This document shows positions 39,201 to 51,977 of a stretch of 64,000 bases of DNA, in pieces (within the stretch, counting starts at the first letter, position 1; each line of letters starts with the position of its first letter). Under the pieces are notes generated by a model. That model was not told where the DNA came from. It did no database searches and saw only the letters and a list, made by a program, of their open reading frames with translations. The stretch spans positions 2,261,672 through 2,325,671 of the forward strand of contig NC_135134.1 in assembly GCF_051014445.1 (NCBI RefSeq), written 5' to 3'. The translations under genes and the position numbers were made by a program. The DNA comes from Colletes latitarsis (lineage: Eukaryota; Arthropoda; Insecta; Hymenoptera; Colletidae).

Positions 39201-40406
39201 CGGTTAGGTCTGGTATTTGCAATCATCTGGCTCGTACCTTCGCATTTTTCGCATACTTGTTAGCCAGATCCTGGGCTTTTCCTTGGTTGGATCACGCAGT
39301 AATGTGGCACCACACTGAAACAGTCAATAGTAGCTGGTTGCGATTAATATTTTAGAGGATAACGCGGGTTATGTCTGGGTTAGGTCTGGGATTTGCCCTC
39401 ATCTGGCTCGTACTTTCGCATCTATCGCATACTTGATGGCTAGATCCTGGCCTTTTTCTGGTTTGGATCACGTAGTAATGCGGTACTACACCGAAACAGT
39501 CAATTAAACCTGGTTGCGATTAATATTTTAGAGGATGACGCCGGTTATGTCTCGGTTAGGTCTGGGATTTGCCCTCATCTGGCTCGCACTTTCGCATTTT
39601 TCGCATACTTGTTGGCCAGATCCTGGCCTTTTTCTGGCTTGGACCACGTAGTAATGTGGTACCACACTGAAACAGTCAAATAAACCTGGTTCCGATTAAT
39701 ATTTTAGAGGATAACGCCGGCTATGTCTGGGATAGGTCTGGTATTTGCCCTCATCTGGCTCGTACTGTTGCATTTCTCGCATACTTGTTGGCCAGATCCT
39801 GGGCTTTTTCAGGTCTGGATCACGTAGTAATGCGGTAGCACACCGTAACAGTCAATTAAACTTGGTTGCGATTAATATTTTAGAGGATAACGCCGGTTAT
39901 GTCTCGGTTAGGTCCGGGATTTGCCCTGATCTGGCTCCTACTTTAGCATCTATCGCATACTTGTTGGCCAGATCCTGGCCTTTTTCTGGGTTGGATCACG
40001 TAGTAATGCGGTACCACACCGTAACAGTCAATTAAACTTCGTTGCGATTAATATTTTAGAGGATAACGCCGGTTATGTCTCGGTTAGGTCTGGTATTTGC
40101 AATCATCTGGCTCGTACCATCGCATTTTTCGCATACTTGTTGGCCAGATCCTGGCCTTTTTCTGGTCTGTATCACGTAGCAATGTGGTACCACTCTGAAA
40201 CCGTCAATAAAAGCTGGTTCCGATTAGTATCTTAGAGGATAACGCTGGTTATGGCTGGGTTAGTTCTGGTATTTGCCCTCATCTGGCTCGCACTTTGGCA
40301 TGTATCGCATACTTGATGGCTAGATCCTGGCCTTTTTCTGGTTTGGATCACGTAGTAATGCGGTACCACACCGTAACAGTCAATTAAACCTGGTTGCGAT
40401 TAATAT
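33289..40406. repeat. HOR copy, c0 to about c6900, with one chimeric extra monomer
   Basis: From 33289 to about 39900 this copy keeps a constant offset of 32,568 to the first copy, with no monomer gain or loss. At 39900-40080 one extra monomer appears. It combines GGTCCGGGATTTG and CTTTAGCATC, as in the Z monomer near 40615, with the TGGGTTGGATC and AACTTCGTTGCG features of the monomer near 39110-39165. The copy then resumes the c6650-6900 order until the ATATATTA variant at 40407 that marks block Z. Confidence 0.8.
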
Positions 40407-42407
40407 ATTAGAGGATAACGCCGGTTATGTCTCGGTTAGATCTGGGATTTGCCCTCACCTGGCTCGTACCTTCGCATTTTTCGCCTACTTGTTGGCAAGA
40501 TCCTGGGCTTCTTCTGGTTCGGATCACGTAGTAATGCGCTACCACACCGAAACAGTCAATTTAACCTGGTTGCGATTAATATTTTAGAGGATAACGCCGG
40601 TTATGTCTCGGTTAGGTCCGGGATTTGCCCTGATCTGGCTCCTACTTTAGCATCTATCGCATACTTGATGGCTAGATCCTGGCCTTTTTCTGGTTTGGAT
40701 CACGTAGTAATGCGGTACCACACCGAAGCAGTCAATGAAACCTGGTTGCGATGAATATTTTGGAGGATAACGCTGGTTATGTTTGGGTTAGGTCTGGTAT
40801 TTGCAATCATCTGGCTCCTACTTTCGCATTTTTCGCATACTTGTTGGCCAGATCCTGGGCTTTTTCTGGTTCGGATCTCGTAGTAATGCGGTACCACACC
40901 GAAACAGTCAATTAAACCTGGTTGCGATTAATAGTTTAGAGGATAGCGCCGGTTATGTCTCGGTTAAGTGTGGGATTTGCCCTCATCTGGCTCGCACTTT
41001 CGCATTTTACGCCTACTTGTTGTCAAGATCCTGGGCTTTGTCTGGGTTGGATCACGTAGTAATGCAGTACCACACCGTAACAGTCAATTAAACCTGGTTG
41101 CGATTAATATTTTGGAGGATAACGCCGGTTATGACTCGGTTAGGTCTGGGATTTGCCCTCATCTGGCTCGTACCTTTGCATTTTTCGCCTACTTGTTGGC
41201 AAGATCCTGGGCTTTTTCTGGTTCGGATCACGTAGTAATGCGGTACCACACTGAAACAGTCAAATAAACCTGGTTCCGATTAATATTTTAGAGGATAACG
41301 CCGGTTATGTCTGGGATAGGTCTGGTATTCGCCCTCATCTGGCTCGTACTTTCGCATTATTCGCATACTTCTTGGCCAGATCCTGGGCTTTTTCTGGTTT
41401 GGATTCCGTCGTAATGCCGTACCGCGCTAAAGCAGTCAATTAATCCTGGTTCCGATTAATATTTTAGAGGATAACGCCGGTTATGTCTCGGTTAGGTCTG
41501 GGTTTTGCCCTGATCTGGCTCCTACTTTCGCATTTTTCGCATACTTGTTGGCCAGATCCTGGGCTTTTCCTGGTTTGGATCACGTAGTAATGTGGCACCA
41601 CACTGGAACAGTCAATAGAAGCTGGTTGCGATTAATATTTTAGAGGATAACGCCTGTTATGTCGGGGTTAGGTCTGGGATTTGTCCTCATCTGGCTCGCA
41701 CTTTCGCATTTTTCGCATACTTGTTGGCCAGATCCTGGCCTTTTTCTGGCTTGGACCACGTAGTAATGTGGTACCACACTGAAACAGTCAAATAAACCTG
41801 GTTCCGATTAATATTTTAGAGGATAACGCCGGCTATGTCTGGGATAGGTCTGGTATTCGCCCTCATCTGGCTCGTACTTTCGCATTTTTCGCATACTTGT
41901 TGGCCAGATCCTGGCCTTTTTCTGGCTTGGACCACGTAGTAATGCGGTACCACACTGAAACAGTCAATTAAACCTGGTTGCGATTAATATTTTAGAGGAT
42001 AACGCCGGTTATGTCTGGGATAGGTCTGGTATTCGCCCTCATCTGGCTCGTACTTTCGCATTTTTCGCATACTTGTTGGCCAGATCCTGGCCTTTTTCTG
42101 GCTTGGACCACGTAGTAATGTGGTACCACACTGAAACAGTCAAATAAACCTGGTTCCGATTAATATTTTAGAGGATAACGCCGGCTATGTCTGGGATAGG
42201 TCTGGTATTCGCCCTCATCTGGCTCGTACTTTCGCATTTTTCGCATACTTGTTGGCCAGATCCTGGCCTTTTTCTGGTTTGGATCACGTAGTAATGCGGT
42301 ACCACACCGAAACAGTCAATTAAACCTGGTTGCGATTAATATTTTAGAGGATAACGCCGGTTATATCTCGGTTAGGTCTGGGATTTGCCCTCATCTGGCT
42401 CGCACTT
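40407..42407. repeat. Block Z, short version (about 11 monomers)
   Basis: This block has monomer variants absent from the 48-mer: ATATATTA at 40402-40409, CCTCACCTGG near 40454, CAATGAAACC near 40734, GATCTCGTAG near 40876, TTCCGTCGTAATGCCG near 41405 and CGCCTGTTATGTCGGGG near 41652. The same series recurs at 51978 onward (offset 11,571, then 11,570 after a 1-bp loss near 52973). It ends between 42366 and 42408, where the sequence returns to the 11-bp-deleted monomer context at c about 5600. No gene is seen. Confidence 0.8.
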
Positions 42408-45035
42408 TTGCATTTTTCGCATACTTGTTGGCCTTTTTCTGGCTTGGACCACGTAGTAATGTGGTACCACACTGAAACAGTCAAATAAACCTGGTTCCGA
42501 TTAATATTTTAGAGGCTAACGCTGGCTATGTCTGGGATAGGTCTGGTATTTGCCCTCATCTGGCTCGCACTTTTGCATTTTTCGCATACTTGTTGGCCAG
42601 ATCCTGGCCTTTTTCTGGGTTGGATCACGTAGTAATGCGGTACCACACCGTAACAGTCAATTAAACTTCGTTGCGATTAATATTTTAGAGGATAACGCCG
42701 GTTATGTCTCGGTTAGGTCTGGTATTTGCAATCATCTGGCTCGTACCTTCGCATTTTTCGCATACTTGTTAGCCAGATCCTGGGCTTTTCCTTGGTTGGA
42801 TCACGCAGTAATGTGGCACCACACTGAAACAGTCAATAGTAGCTGGTTGCGATTAATATTTTAGAGGATAACGCGGGTTATGTCTGGGTTAGGTCTGGGA
42901 TTTGCCCTCATCTGGCTCGTACTTTCGCATCTATCGCATACTTGATGGCTAGATCCTGGCCTTTTTCTGGTTTGGATCACGTAGTAATGCGGTACTACAC
43001 CGAAACAGTCAATTAAACCTGGTTGCGATTAATATTTTAGAGGATGACGCCGGTTATGTCTCGGTTAGGTCTGGGATTTGCCCTCATCTGGCTCGCACTT
43101 TCGCATTTTTCGCATACTTGTTGGCCAGATCCTGGCCTTTTTCTGGCTTGGACCACGTAGTAATGTGGTACCACACTGAAACAGTCAAATAAACCTGGTT
43201 CCGATTAATATTTTAGAGGATAACGCCGGCTATGTCTGGGATAGGTCTGGTATTTGCCCTCATCTGGCTCGTACTGTTGCATTTCTCGCATACTTGTTGG
43301 CCAGATCCTGGGCTTTTTCAGGTCTGGATCACGTAGTAATGCGGTAGCACACCGTAACAGTCAATTAAACTTGGTTGCGATTAATATTTTAGAGGATAAC
43401 GCCGGTTATGTCTCGGTTAGGTCTGGTATTTGCAATCATCTGGCTCGTACCTTCGCATTTTTCGCATACTTGTTGGCCAGATCCTGGCCTTTTTCTGGTC
43501 TGTATCACGTAGCAATGTGGTACCACTCTGAAACCGTCAATAAAAGCTGGTTCCGATTAGTATCTTAGAGGATAACGCTGGTTATGGCTGGGTTAGTTCT
43601 GGTATTTGCCCTCATCTGGCTCGCACTTTCGCATGTATCGCATACTTGATGGCTAGATCCTGGCCTTTTTCTGGTTTGGATCACGTAGTAATGCGGTACC
43701 ACACCGTAACAGTCAATTAAACCTGGTTGCGATTAATATTTTAGAGGATAACGCCGGTTATGTCTCGGTTAGGTCTGGGATTTGCCCTGATCTGGCTCCT
43801 ACTTTCGCATTTTTCGCATACTTGTTGGCCAGATCCTGGGCTTTTCCTGGTTTGGATCACGTAGTAATGCGGTACCACACCGAAGCAGTCAATTAAACCT
43901 GGTTGCGATCAATATTTTAGAGGATAACGCCGGTTATGTCTCGGTTAGGTCTGGGTTTTGCCCGCATCTGGCTCGTACCTTTGCATTTTTCGCCTACTTG
44001 TTGGCAAGATCCTGGGCTTTTTCTGGTTCGGATCACGTAGTAATGCGGTACCACACCGAAACTGTCAATTAAACCTGGTTGCGATTAATATTTTAGAGGA
44101 TAACGCCGGTTATGTCTCGGTTAGGTCTGGTATTTGCCCTCATCTGGCTCGCACTTTTGCATTTTTCGCATACTTGTTGGCCAGATCCTGGCCTTTTTCT
44201 GGCTTGGACCACCTAGTAATTAGGTACCACACTGAAACATTCAACTAAACCTGGTTCCGATTAATATTTTAGAGGATAACGCCGGTTATGTCTCGGTTAG
44301 GTCTGGGATTTGCCCTCATCTGGCTCGTACCTTCGCATTTTTCGCCTACTTGTTGGCAAGAACCTGGGCTTTTTCTGGTTCGGATCACGTAGTAATGCGC
44401 TACCACACCGAAACAGTCAATTAAACCTGGTTGCGATTAATATTTTAGAGGATAACGCCGGTTATGTCTCGGTTAAGTCTGGGATTTGCCCATATCTGGC
44501 ACGCACTTTCGCATTTTACGCCTACTTGTTGTCAAGATCCTGGGCTTTTTCTGGTTTGGATCACGTAGTAATGCGGTACCACACCGTAACATTCAATTAA
44601 ACCTGGTTGCGATTAATATTTTGGTGGATAACGCCGGTTATGTCTCGGTTAGGTCTGGGATTTGCCCTCATCTGGCTCGTACTTTCGCATTTTTCGCATA
44701 CTTGCTTGTCAGAGCCTGGCCTTTTTCTGGTCTGTATCACGTAGTAATGTGGTACCACACTGAAACCGTCAATAAAAGCTGGTTCCGATTAGTATCTTAG
44801 AGGATAACGCTGGTTATGGCTGGGTTAGTTCTGGTATTTACAATCATCTGGCTCGTACCTTCGCATTGTTCGCCTACTTGTTGGCCATATCCTGGGCTTT
44901 TCCTGGTTTGGATCACGTAGTAATGCGGTACCACACCGAAACTGTCAATTAAACCTGGTTGCGATTAATATTTTAGAGGATAGCGCCGCTTATGTCTCGG
45001 TTAGGTCTGGGATTTGCCCTCATCTGGCTCGCACT
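42408..45035. repeat. End of the 11,747-bp HOR copy, c about 5.6 kb to c8414
   Basis: Markers near 42550, 43254, 43958, 44310 and 44486 repeat those near 24138, 24842, 25546, 25898 and 26074. The interval from the previous occurrence (39041) is 3,509 bp, 20 x 176 minus 11, which is the net enlargement of this copy. One monomer is missing at about 44580-44660 (44486 to 44973 is 487 bp against 663 bp elsewhere). Private changes nearby include CTGGCACGCAC near 44496 and TTGGTGGATAACG near 44622. Confidence 0.82.
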
Positions 45036-48000
45036 TTTGCATTTTTTGCATACTTGTTGGCCTTTTTCTGGCTTGGACCACGTAGTAATGTGGTACCACA
45101 CTGAAACAGTCAAATAAACCTGGTTCCGATTAATATTGTAGAGGATAACGCCGGCTATGTCTGGGATAGGTCTGGTATTTGCCCTCATCTGGCTCGTACC
45201 TTCGCATTTTTCGCATACTTGTTGGCCAGATCCTGGCCTTTTTCTGGCTTGGACCACGTAGTAATTAGGTACCACACTGAAACATTCAACTAAACCTGGT
45301 TCCGATTAATATTTTAGAGGATAACGCCGGTTATGTCTGGGTTAGTTCTGGCATTTGCCCTCATCTGGCTCGCACTTTCGCATCTATCGCATACTTGATG
45401 GCTAGATCATGGCCTTTTTCTGGTTTGGATCACGTAGTAATGCGGTACCACACCGTAACAGTCAATTAAACCAGGTTCCGATTAATATTTTAGAGGATAA
45501 CGCCGGTTATGTCTCGGTTAGGTCTGGGATTTGCCCTCATCTGGCTCGTACCTTCGCATTTTTCGCCTACTTGTTGGCAAGATCCTGGGCTTTTTCTGGT
45601 TCGGATCACGTAGTAATGCGCTACCACACCGAAACAGTCAATTAAACCTGGTTGCGATTAATATTTTAGAGGATAACGCCGGTTATGTCTCGGTTAGGTC
45701 TGGGATTTGCCCATATCTGGCTCGCACTTTCGCATTTTACGCCTACTTGTTGTCAAGATCCTGGGCTTTTTCTGGTTTGGATCACGTAGTAATGCGGTAC
45801 CACACCGTAACATTCAATTAAACCTGGTTGCGATTAATATTTTGGAGGATAACGCCGGTTATGTCTCGGTTAGGCCTGGGATTTGCCCTCATCTGGCTCG
45901 TACCTTTGCATTTTTCGCCTACTTGTTGGCAAGATCCTGGGCTTTTTCTGGTTCGGATCACGTAGTAATGCGGTACCACACCGTAACATTCAATTAAACC
46001 TGGTTGCGATTAATATTTTGGAGGATAACGCCGGTTATGTCTCGGTTAGGTCTGGGATTTGCCCTCATCTGGCTCGTACTTTTGCATTTTTCGCATACAA
46101 ACAGGCCACATCTTGGCCTTTTTCTGGTCTGTATCACGTAGCAATGTGGTACCACTCTGAAACCGTCAATAAAAGCTGGTTCCGATTAGTATCTTAGAGG
46201 ATAACGCTGGTTATGGCTGGGTTAGTTCTGGTATTTGCAATCATCTGGCTCGTACCTTCGCATTTTTCGCCTACTTGTTGTCAAGATCCTGGGCTTTTTC
46301 TGGTCTGGATCACGTAGTAATTAGGTACCACACTGAAACATTCAACTAAACCTGGTTCCGATTAATATTTTGGAGGATAACGCCGGTTATGTCTGGGATA
46401 GGTCTGTTATTCGCCCTCATCTGGCTCGTATTTTCGCATTTTTCCCATACTTCCTGGCCAGATCCTTGCCTTTTTCTGGTCTGTATCACGTAGTAATGTG
46501 GTACCACACTGAAACCGTCAATAAAAGCTGGTTCCGATTAATATTTTAGAGGATAACGCCGGTTATGTCTCGGTTAGGTCTGGGATTTGCCCTGATCTGG
46601 CTCCTACTTTCGCATTTTTCGCATACTTGTTGGCCAGATCCTGGGCTTTTCCTGGTTTGGATCACGTAGTAATGTGGTAACACACTGAAACAGTCAAATA
46701 AACCTGGTTCCGATTAATATTTTAGAGGATAACGCCGGCTATGTCTGGGATAGGTCTGGTATTCGCCCTCATCTGGCTCGTACTTTCGCATTTTTCCCAT
46801 ACTTCCTGGCCAGATCCTTGCCTTTTTCTGGTCTGTATCACGTAGTAATGTGGTACCACACTAAAACTGTCAATAAAAGCTGGTTCCGATTAGTATCTTA
46901 GAGGATAACGCTGGTTATGGCTGGGTTAGTTCTGGTATTTGCAATCATCTGGCTCGTACCTTCGCATTTTTCGCCTACTTGATGACAAGATCCTGGGCTT
47001 TTTCTGGTCTGGATCACGTAGTAATGCGGTACTACACCGAAACAGTCAATTAAACCTGGTTGCGATTAATATTTTAGAGGATGACGCCGGTTATGTCTCG
47101 GTTAGGTCTGGGATTTGCCCTCATCTGGCTCGCACTTTCGCATTTTTCGCATACTTGATGGCCAGATCCTGGCCTTTTTCTGGCTTGTACCACGTAGTAA
47201 TGTGGTACCACACTGAAACAGTCAAATAAACCTGGTTCCGATTAATATTTTAGAGGATAACGCCGGCTATGTCTGGGATAGGTCTGGTATTTGCCCTCAT
47301 CTGGCTCGTACTTTCGCATTTTTCGTATACAAGCTGGCCAGATCCTGGCCTTTTTCTGGTCTGTATCACGTAGCAATGTGGTACCACTCTGAAACCGTCA
47401 ATAAAAGCTGGTTCCGATTAGTATCTTAGAGGATAACGCTGGTTATGGCTGGGTTAGTTCTGGTATTTGCAATCATCTGGCTCGTACCTTCGCATTTTTC
47501 GCCTACTTGTTGTCGAGATCCTGGGCTTTTTCTGGTCTGGATCACGTAGTAATGCGGTACCACACCGTAACAGTCAATTAAACCTGGTTGCGATTAATAT
47601 TTTGGAGGATAACGCCGGTTATGTCTGGGTTAGTTCTGGTATTTGCCCTCATCTGGCTCGCACTTTCGCATGTATCGCATACTTGATGGCTAGATCCTGG
47701 CCTTTTTCTGGTTGGATCACGTAGTAATGCGGTACCACACCGAAACAGTCAATTAAACCTGGTTGCGAATAATATTTTAGAGGAAAACGCCGGTTATGTC
47801 TCGGTTAGGTCTGGGATTTGCCCTCATCTGGCTCGCACTTTCGCATTTTTCGCATACTTGTTGGCCAGATCCTGGCCTTTTTCCGGCTTGGACCACGTAG
47901 TAATGTGGTACCACACTGAAACAATCAAATAAACCTGGTTCCGATTAATATTTTAGAGGATAACGCCGGCTATGTCTGGGATTGGTCTGGTATTCGCCGT

Positions 48001-51000
48001 CATCTGGCTCGTACTTTCGCATTTTTCGCATACTTGCTTGCCAGATCCTGGCCTTTTTCTGGTCTGTATCACGTAGTAATGTGGTACCACACTGAAACCG
48101 TCAATAAAAGCTGGTTCCGATTAGTATCTTAGAGGATAGCGCTGGTTATGGCTGGGTTAGTTCTGGTATTTGCAATCATCTGGCTCGTACCTTCGCATTG
48201 TTCGCCTACTTGTTATCAAGATCCTGGGCTTTTTCTGGTTTGGATCACGTAGTAATGCGGTACCACACAGTAACAGACAATTAAACCTGGTTGCCATTAA
48301 TATTTTGGGGGATAACGCCGGTTATGTCTCGGTTAGGTCTGGGATTTGCCCTCATCTGGCTCGTACCTTTGCATTTTTCGCCTACTTGTTGGCAAGATCC
48401 TGGGCTTTTTCTGGTTCGGATCACGTAGTAATGCGGTACCACACCGAAACAGTCAATTAAACCTGGTTGCGATTAATATTTTAGAGGATAACGCCGGTTA
48501 TGTCTCGGTTAGGTCTGGGATTTGCCCTCATCTGGCTCGCACTTTCGCATCTATCGCATACTTGATGGCTAGATCCTGGCCTTTTTCTGGTTCGGATCAC
48601 GTAGTAATGCGCTACCACACCGAAACAGTCAATTAAACCTGGTTGCGATTAATATTTTAGAGGATAACGCCGGTTATGTCTCGGTTAGGTCTGGGATTTG
48701 CCCTGATCTGGCTCCTACTTTCGCATTTTTCGCATACTTGTTGGCCAGATCCTGGGCTTTTCCTGGTTTGGATCACGTAGTAATGCGGTACCACACCGAA
48801 GCAGTCAATTAAACCTGGTTGCGATTAATATTTTACAGGATAACGCCGGTTATGTCTCGGTTAGGTCTGGGATTTGCCCTGATCTGGCTCCTACTTTCGC
48901 ATTCTTCGCATACTTGTTGGCCATATCCTGGGCTTTTCCTGGTTTGGATCACGTAGTAATGCGGTACCACACCGAAACTGTCAATTAAACCTGGTTGCGA
49001 TTAATATTTTAGAGGATAGCGCCGCTTATGTCTCGGTTAGGTCTGGGATTTGCCCTCATCTGGCTCGCACTTTTGCATTTTTCGCATAGTTGCTGGCCTT
49101 TTTCTGGCTTGGACCACGTAGTAATGTGGTACCACACTGAAACAGTCAAACAAACCTGGTTCCGATTAATATTTTAGAGGATAACGCCGGCTATGTCTGG
49201 GGTAGGTCTGGTATTTGCCCTCATCTGGCTCGTACTTTCGCATTTTTCGCATACGAGCTGGCCAGATCCTGGCCTTTTTCTGGTCTGTATCACGTAGCAA
49301 TGTGGTACCACTCTGAAACCGTCAATAAAAGCTGGTTCCGATTAGTATCTTAGAGGATAACGCTGGTTATGGCTGGGTTAGTTCTGGTATTTGCAATCAT
49401 CTGGCTCGTACCTTCGCATTTTTCGCCTACTTGTTGACAAGATCCTGGGCTTTTTCTGGTTCGGATCACGTAGTAATGCGGTACCACACCGAAACTGCCA
49501 ATTAAACCTGGTTGCGATTAATATTTTAGAGGATAACGCCGGTTATGTCTCGGTTAGGTCTGGGATTTGCCCTGATCTGGCTCCTACTTTCGCATTTTTC
49601 GCATACTTGTTGGCCAGATCCTGGGCTTTTCCTGGTTTGGATCACGTAGTAATGCGGTACCACACCGAAGCAGTCAATTAAACCTGGTTGCGATTAATAT
49701 TTTAGAGGATAACGCCGGTTATGTCTCGGTTAGGTCTGGGTTTTGCCCGCATCTGGCTCGTACCTTCGCATTTTTCGCCTACTTGTTGGCAAGATCCTGG
49801 GCTTTTTCTGGTTCGGATCACGTAGTAATGCGCTACCACACCGAAACAGTCAATTAAACCTGGTTGCGATTAATATTTTAGAGGATGACGCCGGTTATGT
49901 CTCGGTTAGGTCTGGGATTTGCCCATATCTGGCTCGCACTTTCGCATTTTACGCCTATTTGTTGTCAAGATCCTGGGCTTTTTCTGGTTTGGATCACGTA
50001 GTAATGCGGTACCACACCGTAACATTCAATTAAACCTGGTTGCGATTAATATTTTGGAGGATAACGCCGGTTATGTCTCGGTTAGGTCTGGGATTTGCCC
50101 TGATCTGGCTCCTACTTTCGCATTTTTCGCATACTTGTTGGCCATATCCTGGGCTTTTCCTGGTTCGGATCACGTAGTAATGCGGTACCACACCGTAACA
50201 TCCAATTAAACCTGGTTGCGATTAATATTTTGGAGGATAACGCCGGTTATGTCTCGGTTAGGTCTGGGATTTGCCCTCATCTGGCTCGTACTTTCGCATT
50301 TTTCGCCTACTTGTTGTCAAGATCCTGGGCTTTTTCTGGTTTGGATCACGTAGTAATGCGGTACCACACCGTAACAGACAATTAAACCTGGTTGGGATTA
50401 ATATTTTGGGGGATAACGCCGGTTATGTCTCGGTTAGGTCTGGGATTTGCCCTGATCTGGCTCCTACTTTCGCATTTTTCGCATACTTGTTGGCCATATC
50501 CTGGGCTTTTCCTGGTTTGGATTACGTAGTAATGCGGTACCACACCGAAACTGTCAATTAAACCTGGTTGCGATTAATATTTTAGAGGATAGCGCCGCTT
50601 ATGTCTCGGTTAGGTCTGGGATTTGCCCTCATCTGGCTCGCACTTTTGCATTTTTCGCATACTTGTTGGCCTTTTTCTGGCTTGGACCACGTAGTAATGT
50701 GGTACCACACTGAAACAGTCAAATAAACCTGGTTCCGATTAATATTTTAGAGGCTAACGCTGGCTATGTCTGGGATAGGTCTGGTATTTGCCCTCATCTG
50801 GCTCGCACTTTTGCATTTTTCGCATACTTGTTGGCCAGATCCTGGCCTTTTTCTGGGTTGGATCACGTAGTAATGCGGTACCACACCGTAACAGTCAATT
50901 AAACTTCGTTGCGATTAATATTTTAGAGGATAACGCCGGTTATGTCTCGGTTAGGTCTGGTATTTGCAATCATCTGGCTCGTACCTTCGCATTTTTCGCA

Positions 51001-51977
51001 TACTTGTTAGCCAGATCCTGGGCTTTTGCTTGGTTGGATCACGCAGTAATGTGGCACCACACTGAAACAGTCAATAGTAGCTGGTTGCGATTAATATTTT
51101 AGAGGATAACGCGGGTTATGTCTGGGTTAGGTCTGGGATTTGCCCTCATCTGGCTCGTACTTTCGCATCTATCGCATACTTGATGGCTAGATCCTGGCCT
51201 TTTTCTGGTTTGGATCACGTAGTAATGCGGTACTACACCGAAACAGTCAATTAAACCTGGTTGCGATTAATATTTTAGAGGATGACGCCGGTTATGTCTC
51301 GGTTAGGTCTGGGATTTGCCCTCATCTGGCTCGCACTTTCGCATTTTTCGCATACTTGTTGGCCAGATCCTGGCCTTTTTCTGGCTTGGACCACGTAGTA
51401 ATGTGGTACCACACTGAAACAGTCAAATAAACCTGGTTCCGATTAATATTTTAGAGGATAACGCCGGCTATGTCTGGGATAGGTCTGGTATTTGCCCTCA
51501 TCTGGCTCGTACTGTTGCATTTCTCGCATACTTGTTGGCCAGATCCTGGGCTTTTTCAGGTCTGGATCACGTAGTAATGCGGTAGCACACCGTAACAGTC
51601 AATTAAACTTGGTTGCGATTAATATTTTAGAGGATAACGCCGGTTATGTCTCGGTTAGGTCTGGTATTTGCAATCATCTGGCTCGTACCTTCGCATTTTT
51701 CGCATACTTGTTGGCCAGATCCTGGCCTTTTTCTGGTCTGTATCACGTAGCAATGTGGTACCACTCTGAAACCGTCAATAAAAGCTGGTTCCGATTAGTA
51801 TCTTAGAGGATAACGCTGGTTATGGCTGGGTTAGTTCTGGTATTTGCCCTCATCTGGCTCGCACTTTCGCATGTATCGCATACTTGATGGCTAGATCCTG
51901 GCCTTTTTCTGGTTTGGATCACGTAGTAATGCGGTACCACACCGTAACAGTCAATTAAACCTGGTTGCGATTAATAT
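45036..51977. repeat. HOR copy, c0 to about c6940, colinear
   Basis: All markers keep the offset 11,747 from the copy starting at 33289, up to 51492. It has the P, Q and other 11-bp-deleted monomers at 45062, 49098 and 50671 and the 1-bp-deleted monomer near 47710. Private changes include GATTACGTAG near 50522 and TTTTGCTTGG near 51026. It runs into block Z at the same ATATATTA variant (51978) as the previous copy, so the HOR-to-Z joint is shared. Confidence 0.85.

Noticed and set aside
33289..45035. Treating the 11,747-bp period (67 monomers) as the basic HOR
   Set aside because: It contains a 20-monomer internal repetition plus block Z and lacks one monomer. The shorter 48-mer explains all copies with fewer events.
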